A stretch of 21,531 nt of DNA, taken from Streptosporangiaceae bacterium (GTDB lineage: Bacteria; Actinomycetota; Actinomycetes; Streptosporangiales; Streptosporangiaceae). Numbering within the stretch: the first letter of the stretch is position 1; every line of letters starts with the position of its first letter. The DNA lies in NCBI GenBank assembly GCA_030045175.1, contig JASIBM010000345.1, forward strand, positions 1 through 21,531. Reading direction: 5' to 3'. Positions 1 through 8,383 of this stretch are shown one piece after another. The notes beneath the pieces were generated by a model. That model searched no databases. It was not told where the DNA came from and saw only the letters and a list, made by a program, of their open reading frames with translations. Position numbers and translations under genes: made by a program.

Positions 1-678
1 GCCGGCCGGGCCGTCGCCGATGTTGGCGGCGTAGATGCCGGACGGCGCGAGCGCCCTGGCCACGGCGTCGGTGAACTCCACCGAAGTCACGTGCGCGGGC
101 GTGGTGCCGCCAGCGAACACGTCGGCCACCAGAACGTCGAAGGAAGCCGCGGGAACCTGCTCGAGCACGGCCCTGGCGTCGCCGAGCCGCACGCGGATCC
201 CCGCGCCGAGCCAGCCGTGCCCGGCCCCCAGGCCGCCGGTGCCAGGCCTGCGAGCGCTGGGCCGAGGTGAGCCGGGGTGGCCCGGCGGCGAGCCCGGGTA
301 CTCCTGCGGTCCTGGCTCGCCGAGCGGCAGGCGGTTGCGCACCAGGCCGACGACCCGTGGGTCGTACTCGACGGCGAGCTGGGCCGAGCCTGGCCTGGTC
401 TCCGCCACGTACCTGGCCAGCGTCAGCCCGCCGGCGCCTAGGTGCAAGGCACGGAGCGGCCAGCCGGGAGGCGCCGCCGCGTCGATCAGGTGGCCGATCC
501 TGCGCACGTACTCGATCTCAAGGTGGCGCGGATTGCCGAGGTCCACGTGCGACTGAAGCACGCCGCCCGCCAGCAGCACCCACGAAGCTGGCCGGTCAGC
601 GTCCGCAAGCAACTCGACCCGATCGGACAGGCCGGGCCCGCTGCCCCGCCTTCCCGCGCCACCTAGATCGTCTGGCAT
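1..678 (-). CDS. Spermidine synthase-like protein (partial, 3' end beyond the window)
   Basis: The frame is open from an ATG at 678 to the left edge, giving 226 residues without a stop. It resembles the short SpeE-like proteins of actinomycetes, which have a Rossmann methyltransferase fold. Visible marks are VELLADADRPASWVLL (residues 21-36), QSHVDLGNPRHLEIEYVRRI (42-61), the nucleotide-binding loop LHLGAGGLTLARYVA (78-92), VEYDPRVV (103-110), GDARAVLEQVP (166-176) and the FDVLVADVFAGG strand (180-191). Residues about 120-160 form a Gly/Pro-rich stretch between LPL and IRVRLGDARA that I do not recall from relatives. No strong ribosome site precedes the ATG. The fold supports binding of decarboxylated SAM or SAM, but true polyamine synthesis is not shown, and many family members have no known substrate. 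The gene lies 258 bp beyond the end of the VWD gene on the same strand, and I see no clear promoter in that gap. Confidence 0.8.
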   Translation of the reverse strand, partial: MPDDLGGAGRRGSGPGLSDRVELLADADRPASWVLLAGGVLQSHVDLGNPRHLEIEYVRRIGHLIDAAAPPGWPLRALHLGAGGLTLARYVAETRPGSAQLAVEYDPRVVGLVRNRLPLGEPGPQEYPGSPPGHPGSPRPSARRPGTGGLGAGHGWLGAGIRVRLGDARAVLEQVPAASFDVLVADVFAGGTTPAHVTSVEFTDAVARALAPSGIYAANIGDGPAG

Positions 679-936
679 GACTACATTGTTCCCGCTCGCC
701 GCTGGGCGCTTAAAGGCGCTCCCTAGCCCGCCCCAGCCCGCCCGCGCCGCGAGCACTGCTCCTCAGCGCTTGGGTGAGAAGCCTTGGTGCAAGCTGTTCG
801 GGTCCCGCCTCCTTACGCCAGCTCCACGATGTCAGCGCGAGGTCCGACCGACCGGGCATAAGGGTTGAATCGGGTCGCGCGAGCTTGTTTCAGCGCGCCT
901 GCCTCTCCCAGGACTGCGCCTGCGGCGCACCTCGGA

Positions 937-2856
937 TCACGAGGCGCGCCGTAGCCGGGCGTGGACCGCTGACTGGCCGAAAGCCCAGTTGCTCACCGTG
1001 ATGGTGGTACCTGAACTCGCGCCGGTGACGCCATCGGCATAGGACGCGACGCTTTGGAGCGTGTAGGTACCGTTCGGCAACGTCGTGGTGTCCCAGCCCG
1101 CGACCCAACCGAAGATAGTCGGGGTCGCGGTGGCGATCACGGCGTCGTTCAGGCCGTTCCCGCTGACTTCGTATTGGACGCTGGTCACTCCGGGCGAGGC
1201 GATGGCGTCGAGGATCGCGCGGCCGAATAGCGTGGCTCCGTTCCATGGCAGGACCATGAACGTGAACGGTGGTGAGCAGGCATCGGCTGTCGTCCCGTCG
1301 AACCAGCTCGACGAATCCGGGCAACCTGTGCCAACAACGCCCCAGGCGGCGGGCGCGGGGAGCGTCTGATACACGTCGGCGGCCTGGTCACCGAGCACCG
1401 CGACATCTACCGTGCAGGCGTCAAGCAAGGGAGCCGACTGCACGCCAGCGGCAACGCAGGTCGCCCGTGCGCTCGCGCCCACCTGGGGCGGTAGATCACT
1501 CGCGTAGAACGGCTGCGTGGGATCGCTGTCCACCACCCCTCCAGCCTCGCCGTTGCAGGCGGAAAGCAAATCCTGGTCCGCCGGGACGAGCCAGCTGTTG
1601 CCGTAGGGACCGTAGATCTGGCTGAAGGCAAAGGGGGCGGTGAACACGGTCCCATCGCTCGACTCGATGGCATTGTCGCTGCTTCCGGCGTTGGCGAGGA
1701 GGCCCTGTACCGGTTCCGGCCATTGGCCCAGGCCCACCGACACGTCGATATGCGGCGTGTTGCCAGATTGGACGGTCGCCTGCACGACGTTTCCGTTTCC
1801 GTCGCTGATCAGGTACACGTTCCCGTTCAAGCTGACGCTAGCGCCGTCCGGCAGGGCCAGCTGCGTGCCGTCCGCGAGACTCACGGGGCTCCCGTTGATC
1901 TCAAGCTGCGTGGGCGCGGTACAGATCGCGACATCGGAGGTGCCGACCTGTGCCGCGACCGCTTGGTTGACCGCGGCGTTGGGCCAGCTCGGCGCGCCGG
2001 ACACCTGCCGCTCCTGGACCGTGAAGAAGCTGGGGTAAGTCGGAGCCGTGTCAGTCGCATCCGGGCCGGCCGGCCGCGCCACCGGCGAGTCGACCGGCGG
2101 TGGCGGTGGCGGTGGCGTGCCCGTGCTCACCAGCTCGTAGTCGCCCTGCGCCTGGAAATCGTAGAACAGGTTGTTAAATGTCTCCAGATGCGTGTCGCCG
2201 ACGCCGTGCGCTGTCGCGCACGCGGCCGGCGACGTGGGCGGATTGCTGGTCTGCTCGGTTTCCATCGTCGGGGACGGCTGCGTCGAGAGCGTCGGAGCGG
2301 GCTGCAGGTACAGGTTGTTCGATTCTCCCGTGGAGTTGATGGGCTGTGCCATCGCGCACTGCGGCGCCACCGTGGTCCCGCTGTGCGTGGCGAGGTTGAC
2401 CTTCAGGTCCGTGCCGGCGCTGAAGTCAGCCTCGGCCCCGCCCCTATCGCCGTAAATACCAAACTGAGCGATCGTCCAGTTGCCCGCCAGGTCAACAAGG
2501 TCGTCTGGCGCAGTGGCCGCGTACCCTACGCCGGAGACGATCAGCTTCACCGTGTCAGTGACCGAATTGGCTTGACCCAGAAACGTCACTGAGTCTGACG
2601 CTAGTTCCTCGGGCGTCAGCAGCGGAACGCTCATGGTGTTTTCGTTTTCGTCATAGCAGTTCCCGGCTCCGTCTGATGTATGGAACGTCCCCGTGCAGGT
2701 GGCGTCGTAGCCAAGGAGCGCCGGTTCTACCTGGATTATCTTGAGATTGCTGTCGTAGACGAACTGCTGCCAGCCGGTGCAAGAGCTCCCCTGTGGCGCT
2801 GATGCGCACGAGGATGTCGCTGGCAGGTCTCCGTTGGTGTTGAGCTGGACGAGCAC
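937..2856 (-). CDS. Secreted VWD and Ig-like domain protein, main body (5' end disrupted)
   Basis: This 639-codon frame begins at a GTG (2856) directly after an in-frame TAA, so it has no signal peptide of its own. Residues 1-34 (QLNTNGDLPATSSC, CTGWQQFVYD) and about 35-180 match a secreted actinobacterial family with a WQQFVY motif. A von Willebrand type D-like region starts at residue 217 (HGVGDTHLETFNNLFYDFQAQG) and runs to about 435, with a run of seven prolines at 248-254. A cysteine-bearing segment covers 434-527. An Ig-like domain fills about 533-623 (VTSVQYEVSG, WDTTTLPNGTYTLQSVASY). The stop is TGA at 937-939. A good signal peptide lies just upstream in another frame (2857-3092), so the intact ancestor was one longer secreted protein. 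Either the gene is now a pseudogene or this ORF is translated poorly from the GTG. VWD domains usually serve extracellular adhesion or assembly; the role here is unknown. Confidence 0.7.
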   Translation of the reverse strand: MLVQLNTNGDLPATSSCASAPQGSSCTGWQQFVYDSNLKIIQVEPALLGYDATCTGTFHTSDGAGNCYDENENTMSVPLLTPEELASDSVTFLGQANSVTDTVKLIVSGVGYAATAPDDLVDLAGNWTIAQFGIYGDRGGAEADFSAGTDLKVNLATHSGTTVAPQCAMAQPINSTGESNNLYLQPAPTLSTQPSPTMETEQTSNPPTSPAACATAHGVGDTHLETFNNLFYDFQAQGDYELVSTGTPPPPPPPVDSPVARPAGPDATDTAPTYPSFFTVQERQVSGAPSWPNAAVNQAVAAQVGTSDVAICTAPTQLEINGSPVSLADGTQLALPDGASVSLNGNVYLISDGNGNVVQATVQSGNTPHIDVSVGLGQWPEPVQGLLANAGSSDNAIESSDGTVFTAPFAFSQIYGPYGNSWLVPADQDLLSACNGEAGGVVDSDPTQPFYASDLPPQVGASARATCVAAGVQSAPLLDACTVDVAVLGDQAADVYQTLPAPAAWGVVGTGCPDSSSWFDGTTADACSPPFTFMVLPWNGATLFGRAILDAIASPGVTSVQYEVSGNGLNDAVIATATPTIFGWVAGWDTTTLPNGTYTLQSVASYADGVTGASSGTTITVSNWAFGQSAVHARLRRAS

Positions 2857-3092
2857 TTACTTGCCTGCCACTGGATCGCGGGATAAGCGGCCTTGAAACA
2901 CCCTTGGCCTGGCACCGAAATCTGCGCAATCGCGTGTCGCCAGAGGGGCATGCTCGCGGCGATGGGTATTACGGCGTTCGCGGCTGGCGATCCGGATCCC
3001 ACCAGAACGCTCGCCAATACCAATGCGCCGCCAAGGCACGCGGTCATATGGCGGAGCCCTGAGGTGCTTGTTTGCATGATGCACGACTTCAT
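2857..3092 (-). pseudogene. Signal-peptide segment of the VWD protein, out of frame with its body
   Basis: An ATG at 3092 has a good ribosome site (AAGGAG, 8 nt upstream). It encodes MKSCIMQTSTSGLRHMTACL, then the hydrophobic segment GGALVLASVLVGSGSPAANA, a typical Sec signal, and then a mature start with GQGCFKAAYPAIQWQASK. After residue 79 this frame continues as Ser-rich nonsense to a stop near 2736, while the family sequence (VLVQLNTNG) resumes in another frame at 2856. From memory, homologues carry roughly 50 more residues between the CF-x-A-x-YP motif and the QLNTN motif, so the junction probably records a deletion that also shifted the frame. A sequencing error cannot be excluded, but it would not explain the missing residues. 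Confidence 0.6.
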
Positions 3093-3467
3093 GATGCGCG
3101 CTCCTTACAAGGTCCGCAGGGCATCGATATGGCCCGAAGCAACCTATGCGCTCGAATTAAGACTTTAGCTAAATCGTGGCCCCTAAGGGCGACACTCGCG
3201 TGCGCACTGCATCCTGGGATGAGTGTGAATCTCCGCCGCCGGGAGTGTCAAGCGAAAGTTGCGTGACCACAACGTAAACATCAGACTGCGCGAGTCATTG
3301 ACTAACCGCACCCGGCGAGGCTTTCGCCGGCCGACCGGCCGCCTTGTTCGGAAATGGTGCGGGAACGGCCGTTGTGAAGCACTATCGCCGCGCCTGGCAA
3401 ACTAGGCGCGTTGCCGTGCCGCCTTACCTCAGGCCGCCACAGCGCGGCCCGCACGAAGTGCGGCTAC
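3093..3467. other. Gene-free region upstream of the VWD gene and beyond the LysR stop
   Basis: No coding frame is convincing here. It is less GC-rich than its surroundings between about 3141 and 3300. On the minus strand there is a TTGACA (3251-3246) followed about 18 bp later by CACACT, a weak promoter candidate for the VWD gene that would leave a leader of about 120 nt. A perfect 10-bp palindrome TTTAGCTAAA lies at 3164-3173. The ribosome site of the VWD gene is at about 3101-3106. Confidence 0.35.
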
Positions 3468-4439
3468 CTACTCCGCCGGATCGGGCAGGCCCGCGACGTG
3501 CGCCAGGTCATAGGGCTCAAGCGGCAGGTCGGGATCCTCCACGTTGCCAGGCGCGGAGCGCAGCGCCGCGCGGAACGCCTCGGCGACCTGAGACCTGAAC
3601 GCGCCCTTGCGGGTGGCGATGAAGGTGACCCGCTCGAGGACCGGCTTGGCGAGCCGGGCGATCACGACGCCTGGGCGCCGGGCGATCGCCACCGCGAGGC
3701 GTGGCAGCACGGCGACCCCGACGCCGGCCGCCACCAGGCCCTGCATCGCCATGTAGTCATTGGTCTGGGTGACGGCGTTCGGGGTGAATCCGGCGTTGCG
3801 ACAGGACATGATCAGGGCGTCGTGGCACATCGAGCTGTGCGGCGTGACCCAAGGCTCGTGGCTCAGCTCCTCGATGGCGAGCACGGGGCGGCCTGCGAGC
3901 CGGTGCCCGGCGGGCAGCGCGATCGCCATCTGGTCGCCGAACAGCGGCTCGAGCTCCACCGCCGGATCACGCGCAGCGCCGAGCATGGGGTAGTCGTAGA
4001 CGACCGACAGGTCGAAGTCACCGCCGATCAGGCCGGGCACGGCCAGCGGGGGGTCGACCTCGGTCAGGCTCAGCTCGACATTCGGCCTGTTCGCCCGGAA
4101 CGGCCCGGCGGCCGCGGGCATCAGCGTGGCCGCGGCCGTGGGAAAGGCGGCCACCCGTAGCCGGCCACTACCTGCTCTGATCGTTTCCGTCACCTCCCGC
4201 TGGGCGTCGGCTAGCTGGGTGAGCACCGGCCTGGCGTAGTCGAGGAAGACCTGCCCGGCGTCGGTGAGCTGTAGCCGACGCGGCTGCCGGTCGAAGAGCT
4301 GCGCGCCAAGCTCGCGCTCAAGCTGGGCGATGTGATGTGAGATCGAGGGCTGCGCGTACCCAAGCGTCTCGGCCGCCTTGGTGAACGAGCCGTGACTCGC
4401 CACTTCGCAGAAGACCTTGAGCCTGGTCAGCTCTAGCAT
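3468..4439 (-). CDS. LysR-family transcriptional regulator
   Basis: The protein has 323 residues, a normal LTTR length. The N-terminal winged helix-turn-helix is clear: FCEVASHGSFTKAAETLGYA (residues 10-29), QPSISHHIAQLERELGAQLF (30-49), then RRLQLTDAG, followed by the linker helix. A periplasmic-binding-like effector domain covers about 90-300, with the DFDLSVVYDYP segment and the GLVAAGVGVAVLPRLA motif. The ATG at 4439 lacks a ribosome site, but a TAGAAT hexamer lies 6 nt before it (minus strand 4451-4446), which suggests a leaderless transcript. A 6-3-6 palindrome covers this -10 box and the start, the usual layout for autorepression. The gene is divergent from the HAF-repeat gene at 4643, its most likely target. 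The effector is unknown. Confidence 0.93.
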   Translation of the reverse strand: MLELTRLKVFCEVASHGSFTKAAETLGYAQPSISHHIAQLERELGAQLFDRQPRRLQLTDAGQVFLDYARPVLTQLADAQREVTETIRAGSGRLRVAAFPTAAATLMPAAAGPFRANRPNVELSLTEVDPPLAVPGLIGGDFDLSVVYDYPMLGAARDPAVELEPLFGDQMAIALPAGHRLAGRPVLAIEELSHEPWVTPHSSMCHDALIMSCRNAGFTPNAVTQTNDYMAMQGLVAAGVGVAVLPRLAVAIARRPGVVIARLAKPVLERVTFIATRKGAFRSQVAEAFRAALRSAPGNVEDPDLPLEPYDLAHVAGLPDPAE

Positions 4440-4502
4440 AGAAAGATTCTATCACGCCGATCAAAAAGATCTTCTTGTGTCTATGGCTCGGCTCGCGCAT
4501 AG
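4438..4502. promoter_or_regulatory. Probable LysR operator cluster and leaderless LysR promoter
   Basis: ATAGAA-aga-TTCTAT (4438-4452) is a perfect 6-3-6 inverted repeat that overlaps the LysR start and its likely -10 box TAGAAT. Further on, AAGATCTT (4466-4473) is an 8-bp palindrome, and CTATG (4481-4485) pairs with CATAG (4498-4502). The repeated ATAG/CTAT half-sites and the location in a divergent LTTR intergenic region fit known LTTR architecture. Binding itself is an inference. Confidence 0.55.
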
Positions 4503-4642
4503 TGGGCTGAGCGGCCGCCGATCGAACGGCTGCCAGTCCCTTTGCCGGGCGCCCAATGTCCCCGAGTTGACTGCCAGTCACTCGCGCGCCCGGTCAGCCA
4601 ACCAGCGGGTCAGCGATCCCGCCCATCCGAAAGGAAGCTCAC

Positions 4643-5590
4643 ATGTCCCTGACCAGCCGCGCCCTCGCCGCCGTCGGCGTGCTCACGACCGCGCTGGCCA
4701 CCTCGCTCGCCATCGCGCTGCCGGCCACCGCCGCTCCGGCGGTCACCTACCACTTCAAGACGCTTGACAACAGCAACGACCTGACGTTCAACCAGTTGCT
4801 TGGCATCAACAACCACGGCGTGATCTCCGGGTACTACGGCTCGGGCGCCCAGGGCCACAAGAACAAGGGCTACCTGCTGCTGCCGAACTACCACCAGTCC
4901 GACTACCGGGTGGAGAACTTCCCCGGCTCGGCCCAGACGCAGGTCACGGGCCTGAACGACACTGGCGACACGGTCGGCTTCTTCTCCCACACCAATGACG
5001 CGAACCCCAATAACAACGCCAACTTCGGCTTCTGGGAGCGCGGCGGCCACTTCCACAAGGTCGACTACCCCGCCAGCAGCTCCGCCACCCCGCCGGTCGA
5101 CCAGTTGCTCGGCATCAACGACCAGGGCGTGGCCGTCGGGTTTTACAACGACTCCTCGGGCAACTCGCACGGCTATGAGTACAACGTCACGACCGGCAAG
5201 TTCTCGACGGTCAACCTGGACAACGGCGCGACCAGCGTGACCGCGACGGCCATCAACAACCACCGCACCGTGGCCGGCTTCTTCACCAACTCGAGCGGCA
5301 CCGACGCCTTCTTGCTCACCAGGAACGGCCAGCTCACCGTCATCTCCGAGCCTGGCGCCAGCATGACCCAGGCGTTCGGCGTCAACGACCACGACGAGGT
5401 CGTGGGCGCGTACATGATCGGCTCGGACAGCTACGGCTTCACCTGGACTCCGGGTGGCGGCCTCGTCACGGTCAACGACCCGCACGGCGTCGGCAGCACG
5501 GTGATCAACGGCGTCAACAACGCCGGCGACCTGGTCGGCTTCTACACCGACAGCCACAACCGCGTGGACGGCCTGCTCGCCACGCCATAG
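4643..5590 (+). CDS. Secreted HAF-repeat (propeller-like) protein
   Basis: The 315-residue product starts with a Sec signal peptide, MSLTSRALAAVGVL then hydrophobic residues to ALPATAAPA, with probable cleavage near residue 31. Six degenerate copies of a repeat of about 47-50 residues follow, each with the core GINxxGxxxGFY: LLGINNHGVISGYY (52), VTGLNDTGDTVGFF (101), LLGINDQGVAVGFY (154), ATAINNHRTVAGFF (201), AFGVNDHDEVVGAY (244) and INGVNNAGDLVGFY (288). These match the HAF repeat, thought to form a beta-propeller-like extracellular fold. The ATG has the ribosome site AAAGGAAG (4630-4637). No catalytic residues can be named. Its divergence from the LysR gene suggests it is induced by that regulator. 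A palindromic hairpin 20 bp after the stop may end transcription. Confidence 0.88.
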   Translation: MSLTSRALAAVGVLTTALATSLAIALPATAAPAVTYHFKTLDNSNDLTFNQLLGINNHGVISGYYGSGAQGHKNKGYLLLPNYHQSDYRVENFPGSAQTQVTGLNDTGDTVGFFSHTNDANPNNNANFGFWERGGHFHKVDYPASSSATPPVDQLLGINDQGVAVGFYNDSSGNSHGYEYNVTTGKFSTVNLDNGATSVTATAINNHRTVAGFFTNSSGTDAFLLTRNGQLTVISEPGASMTQAFGVNDHDEVVGAYMIGSDSYGFTWTPGGGLVTVNDPHGVGSTVINGVNNAGDLVGFYTDSHNRVDGLLATP

Positions 5591-5610
5591 CAGCCCGCCG
5601 CTCGCAACAG

Positions 5611-5667
5611 CCCATGATCACGGACTCCCGTCAGCAGGAAGCGCCGACCGGCGTCCGTGATCATGGG
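5611..5667. repeat. Inverted repeat with CATGATCACGG core, between convergent genes
   Basis: CCCATGATCACGGAC (5611-5625) and GTCCGTGATCATGGG (5653-5667) are perfect 15-bp arms around a 27-bp loop. The element sits exactly between the convergent stops at 5590 and 5679, so it could act as a bidirectional terminator, although no T-run follows. The core recurs in a second inverted repeat at 10040-10094, which suggests a dispersed element rather than a one-off terminator. Confidence 0.75.
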
Positions 5668-5678
5668 CGCAACCGTTC

Positions 5679-6806
5679 TTACGCGGGCGGCTTGCCCTTC
5701 CCAGGGCGGATCGGGGGGATCGCAGCCACCTTGCGCCGCCTCGGCCCCGACCACAGGGCGGGCACTGCGTTGATGGCCGCGGTCACCGCGTAGGCCGCCG
5801 CCTCGTAGTTCACCCGCCAGCCGATGAAATCCTGCCACGCGCCTGCCAGGTCACCTTCACGCTCGATCGGGAAGTCGACCTCGCGCATCCGGGCGATGGC
5901 GTCGAGGAACTCCTCGTAGGTCAGGCTGATCTTCTCGTCCGGGTCGGGTTCGTCGGGCACCTTGACCCCCATCGCCTGCGCGATCTGGGTAAAGCACAAG
6001 AACCCGCTGCGCAGGCACAGGCGAGCGGAGACCTCCGGGGCGGCCTTGGGGGACAGCGCGAGGAACAGCGCGGCGGAATCGAGCACGGCGAGCAGCGCCG
6101 TCGCCCAGGACGACAGCGGCCTCGGCGAGCGGAACCGCACCAGCAGCACGTACGTGGTGTGGCTCTCGGCGACGTCGGCGGCCCACCGCTCCCACCGCTC
6201 GTAGAACTCGGGCAGCTCGCCGATGGTGGACACGCCGGACCCGAGCGCGTAGTGGGTGCGGGCGAGTAGCTCAGGGCCCCAGGACGGGACGCCGGCCCGC
6301 GCGTTGAGCAAGGCCACCTCGGTCTCCCTGCGGTTGAACGCCGAGTACAAGGTGGGCAGGTACGCGATCTGCAGCGCGACGATCACCAGGCCGGTCAGCG
6401 CGGCAGCGAACACGAGCCAGACCGGCACGGCGCCGTGCGGCACCCCTGAGCCCAGCGTGAACACCGACTCCCCCGCGATCGTGAAGGCCCGCGAGATGCC
6501 GCCCGTGATGAACGGCCAGAACAGCAGCGCGTAGCCGGTGAAGCTGGCGCCGAGCCACGCGGCGAGCTGCGAGATGAGAATCGCCGCGGCCTGGGAGGCA
6601 AGCACCCGGTCACGCGTACGGTAACCGCCGATCGGGGCCGTCACTAGCCGGAACGCCGTGACGACGACGCGGTCGACCAGCCGGGTCAGCCAGCTGCCCA
6701 CCGGACGTGGCACCATGAGCGTCCCGACCACGCTGGCGCCCGCCGTGAGCACGAGCGCGGCGCCGACGACCGCCGCCAGCGAGCGGGCAATAAGCGGTAC
6801 GACCAT
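5679..6806 (-). CDS. Integral membrane protein of unknown function
   Basis: This 375-residue protein has hydrophobic segments at about 8-32, 68-100 and 128-153, followed by a long soluble C-terminal part. Well-kept features are LQIAYLPTLYSAFNRRETEV (145-164), SWGPELLAR (175-183), WAADVAESHTTY (208-219), CLRSGFLC (264-271), FPIERE (312-317), GWRVNYEAAAYA (329-340) and LWSGPRRRK. I recognise it as a widespread actinobacterial family without an assigned function. The loop FTLGSG (116-121) between two hydrophobic segments faintly recalls a potassium-channel pore filter (TxGYG), but the key Tyr-Gly is not intact, so I do not call it a channel. It begins 34 bp after the stop of the DHA2 transporter on the same strand and is probably co-transcribed with it. 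Confidence 0.8.
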   Translation of the reverse strand: MVVPLIARSLAAVVGAALVLTAGASVVGTLMVPRPVGSWLTRLVDRVVVTAFRLVTAPIGGYRTRDRVLASQAAAILISQLAAWLGASFTGYALLFWPFITGGISRAFTIAGESVFTLGSGVPHGAVPVWLVFAAALTGLVIVALQIAYLPTLYSAFNRRETEVALLNARAGVPSWGPELLARTHYALGSGVSTIGELPEFYERWERWAADVAESHTTYVLLVRFRSPRPLSSWATALLAVLDSAALFLALSPKAAPEVSARLCLRSGFLCFTQIAQAMGVKVPDEPDPDEKISLTYEEFLDAIARMREVDFPIEREGDLAGAWQDFIGWRVNYEAAAYAVTAAINAVPALWSGPRRRKVAAIPPIRPGKGKPPA

Positions 6807-6840
6807 GCGGTCCTCACTGTCCTCGTGGTCATCGCCTGCG

Positions 6841-8307
6841 TCATGACGTCAGCTCGTGCGCACGCGCGGGCGGGGCGTCCAGCCCGCAGTGCACCAGGCC
6901 GCGCGGCGGGACGGGCGCACGGGCCGGGTTGCGAATGGTGAGCGCGGCCAGCACGCCGCCGGCGGCGCACAGGCCAGCGGAGACCAGCACCGCGGTACGA
7001 AAACCCGCCGAGAAGTGCGCCGGATGCAGGTAGGCGGCACCGGACAGGCCGGCCACCGCGGGCAGCACGGCCACCGCTATCAGGCTCGCCGCGCGGGCGA
7101 CGTCGTTGTTGACCGCCGAGGCAGCCCCGGCCTGCTCGGCTGGGGCGGCGGCGAGGACGGTCGAGGTCAACGGGGCCACGTTGATCGCCAGGCCCAGCCC
7201 GAAGACGGCCACCCCAGGCAGCACCTCGGTGAGGTAGTCGCCCGAATAGCCGATCCTGACGAGCAGCGCGAGCCCGGCCGCGATCACGAACGGCCCGACG
7301 CTCATCTGCAGCCGCGGGCCGATGCTCGCCGCCAGCGCACCCGAGCGCGCCGACAGCGCGAGCATGATCACGGTCACAGGAAGCAGCGATATGCCTGCCT
7401 CGAGCGGCGTGTACCTGGCCACCTGCTCGAGCTGGATGGGCAGCAGGAACATCGCGCCGCCCAGGGCGGCGTAGACCACGAACGTGACCGCGTTCGCCGA
7501 GAGGAACTGGGCCGACCCGAAGAGCCCAGGCGGCAGCAGCGGCTCGGCGACGTGGCGCTCCCAGGCCGCGAACGCGGCAAGCAGCCCGGCGCCGCAGATC
7601 AGCGCGGCCAGCGGTGCCGGACTCGACCAGCCCGCCAACGGACCCTCGATCAGCCCGAAGGCGAGCCCGATCAGGCCGAGGGTGACCAGGGCACCGCCAA
7701 CCAGGTCGACCCGCCCGGTCCTGCGGGGATCGCGCGATTCCGGGACGTGCCGCCAGGTCACCACGACCACGGCGATCGCGACCGGCACGTTGATCGCGAA
7801 GATCAGCCGCCACGAGACGGCCTGGATCAGCCAGCCGCCGAGGAACGGGCCGATCGCGGTGCCGATGCCACCGAACCCGGACCACGCCCCGATCGCCTTG
7901 CCCCGGTCGTCCGGATGAAACGACGCCTCGATGATCGCCAGGCTCCCAGGGGTCAGCAGCGCCGCCCCGACGCCCTGCAGCGCCCTCGCCGCCACCAGCA
8001 CCATCGCGTCGGGGGCGGCGCCGCAGAGCACCGAAGCTAGCGCGAACCAGGTCACCCCGATCAGGAACACCAATCGCCTGCCGTAGCGGTCGCCCAGGGC
8101 GCCGGCCAGCAGCAGCAGGCCAGCCAGGGCAAGCGTGTAGGCGATCACCACCCACTGCAGGGAGGCCAGGCTGGCGTGGAACTCACGGCCGATCGCGGGC
8201 AGCGCGATGCCGACGACCGTGGCGTCGATCGACGCCATCGCCGACCCGAGGATCGTGGCTACAAGCACCCACCGGCCGCGCGCGCTCGCGTACCGCAGGT
8301 CGGCCAC
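6841..8307 (-). CDS. MFS transporter, DHA2 (14-TM) drug-exporter type
   Basis: From the GTG at 8307 the protein has 488 residues, normal for 14-helix DHA2 exporters such as EmrB or QacA relatives. Diagnostic segments are SIDATVVGIALPAIGREF in TM1, SLQWVVIAYTLALAGLL in TM2, the motif A loop GDRYGRRLVF, RALQGVGAALLTPGSLAII, and the motif C-like GFGGIGTAIGPFLGGWLI. It is expected to expel small hydrophobic compounds using the proton gradient. The GTG is chosen because GGGGGT lies 5-8 nt before it. The frame stays open to 9135, but that extension is antisense to the FMN reductase gene and is not protein-like. The gene is divergent from the FMN reductase-encapsulin pair, so shared control through the palindrome at 8393-8412 is likely. 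The membrane protein at 5679 follows. Confidence 0.92.
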   Translation of the reverse strand: MADLRYASARGRWVLVATILGSAMASIDATVVGIALPAIGREFHASLASLQWVVIAYTLALAGLLLLAGALGDRYGRRLVFLIGVTWFALASVLCGAAPDAMVLVAARALQGVGAALLTPGSLAIIEASFHPDDRGKAIGAWSGFGGIGTAIGPFLGGWLIQAVSWRLIFAINVPVAIAVVVVTWRHVPESRDPRRTGRVDLVGGALVTLGLIGLAFGLIEGPLAGWSSPAPLAALICGAGLLAAFAAWERHVAEPLLPPGLFGSAQFLSANAVTFVVYAALGGAMFLLPIQLEQVARYTPLEAGISLLPVTVIMLALSARSGALAASIGPRLQMSVGPFVIAAGLALLVRIGYSGDYLTEVLPGVAVFGLGLAINVAPLTSTVLAAAPAEQAGAASAVNNDVARAASLIAVAVLPAVAGLSGAAYLHPAHFSAGFRTAVLVSAGLCAAGGVLAALTIRNPARAPVPPRGLVHCGLDAPPARAHELTS

Positions 8308-8383
8308 GAAACACCCCCTATGCACTGCCAGGGTCGGTCGGTCAGGGATTCGGCCCGCCCCGGCCGGGGAACCATCGGGCCAC

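Noticed and set aside
1723..2592. 289-codon plus-strand frame opposite the VWD gene
   Set aside because: Arg/Val-rich composition typical of an antisense shadow in high-GC DNA; the minus strand has recognisable domains.
4610..5557. 315-codon minus-strand frame opposite the HAF gene
   Set aside because: Almost only Val, Ala, Asp, Arg and Gly; the plus strand has a signal peptide and six clear repeats.
7361..7376. A CATGATCACGG match inside the DHA2 gene as a third copy of the dispersed repeat
   Set aside because: It lacks the opposite arm and lies in conserved coding sequence.
6856..8040. 394-codon plus-strand frame opposite the DHA2 transporter
   Set aside because: Low-complexity Arg/Gly/Asp sequence without domain features; antisense shadow.
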